Below, one piece after another: positions 57,100 through 57,236 of a stretch of DNA of 57,236 nt. The notes under the pieces are model-generated. The model made no database searches. It was not told the origin of the DNA and saw only the letters and a list, made by a program, of their open reading frames with translations. Source of the stretch: an uncultured Schlesneria sp. (GTDB lineage: Bacteria > Planctomycetota > Planctomycetia > Planctomycetales > Planctomycetaceae). The stretch's first letter is position 1, and each line of letters starts with the position of its first letter. The DNA lies in assembly GCA_903858935.1 (NCBI GenBank), contig CAIOKO010000254.1:1-57236 (forward strand), in the 5' to 3' direction. A program made the position numbers and the translations under genes.

Positions 57100-57236
57100 T
57101 AGTGCTTTGTCACAGCTTAATTGTCGGGTAGACCGATTTGAGCTTCATTCGAGCATCGTCGATCTTCATTTGCCAGTCGACACCCTTTTGGGTGTCATTG
57201 ACATCGCTCGACCATGCTTTGGCTTCTCCCTGTAAC
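57100..57236 (-). mobile_element. End of an IS630-type insertion element
   Basis: The element end begins at the TA dinucleotide of a CTAG (57099-57102), the usual IS630 target. The terminal region TAGTGCTTTGTCACAGCTTA lies just after the transposase stop. The rest of the element is outside the window, so the other end and the terminal repeat match are unseen. Confidence 0.6.
57110..57236 (-). CDS. IS630-family transposase, C-terminal end only
   Basis: The last 41 codons are visible and end at TGA 57110-57112. They read EAKAWSSDVNDTQKGVDWQM, then KIDDARMKLKSVYPTIKL. This matches the closing segment of IS630-family DDE transposases (AW..xRN..xxxVxWQFTxxDARxKLKxLYP). The catalytic DDE residues lie outside the window. 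Confidence 0.65.
   Translation of the reverse strand, partial: LQGEAKAWSSDVNDTQKGVDWQMKIDDARMKLKSVYPTIKL

Overview
The window looks like a Planctomycetes chromosome, of roughly Schlesneria/Rubinisphaera/Gimesia type. The main evidence is its gene families. It carries an LEPR-XLL surface protein, two DUF1501 proteins, a PSD1 protein (cytochrome c plus DUF1549/DUF1553), a DUF1587/1592/1588/1585 plus DUF1552 pair, many Sec/Tat-type leaders and long repeat-rich intergenic DNA. Genus-level placement is inference.

Layout: (a) 1-6.93 kb is one very large repeat protein on the minus strand, open at the window edge and broken by two in-frame stops and one frameshift. (b) 7-9.5 kb has palindromic repeats and an outer-membrane-like secreted protein. 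(c) 9.5-11.7 kb is non-coding, with 267-bp tandem repeats built on a roughly 10-bp 'CGAACT' periodicity. (d) 11.7-20.1 kb holds an esterase, an OmpR-type regulator/redoxin/copper monooxygenase operon, a secreted protein, fructokinase, glgC and rsmE. (e) 20.4-34.97 kb holds tRNA-Met, a long DUF1501 protein, ychF, an OleB-like hydrolase, a DUF1501/PSD1 pair, a hexose-6-phosphate mutarotase, an acid phosphatase and a DUF2252 protein. (f) 35.2-36.75 kb is a minus-strand array of at least five foldable tRNAs interleaved with decayed ones. (g) 37.5-51.4 kb holds a GNAT enzyme, a fliO-fliP fusion with fliQ and fliR, a TPR protein, an aldolase/double-cupin fusion, a DUF1592/DUF1552 pair, a GT-C-like membrane protein and an SDR epimerase. 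(h) 51.76 kb to the end is an integrative element beside tRNA-Arg, with integrase, excisionase-like protein, an unknown protein, an XRE regulator, a PD-(D/E)XK-like nuclease, small ORFs and an RNase-J-like gene cut by an IS630-type element.

How the genes work together: fliOP/fliQ/fliR are the core of the flagellar export gate. The regulator, redoxin and Cu/heme oxidase are spaced as one transcript. The DUF1501/PSD1 and DUF1592/DUF1552 sets are the planctomycete-specific cytochrome pairs of still unclear function. glgC with the sugar kinase points to storage-sugar metabolism. The right end looks like the start of a genomic island that may carry a defence module.

The most noteworthy points are the decaying tRNA array with C33 anticodon loops, the decamer-phased intergenic repeats, the tRNA-Arg island with a regulator/nuclease pair and an IS-cut MBL nuclease, the fused FliO-FliP with an internal signal-like segment, and the broken giant repeat protein. 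All calls are by reading the sequence; no search was run.
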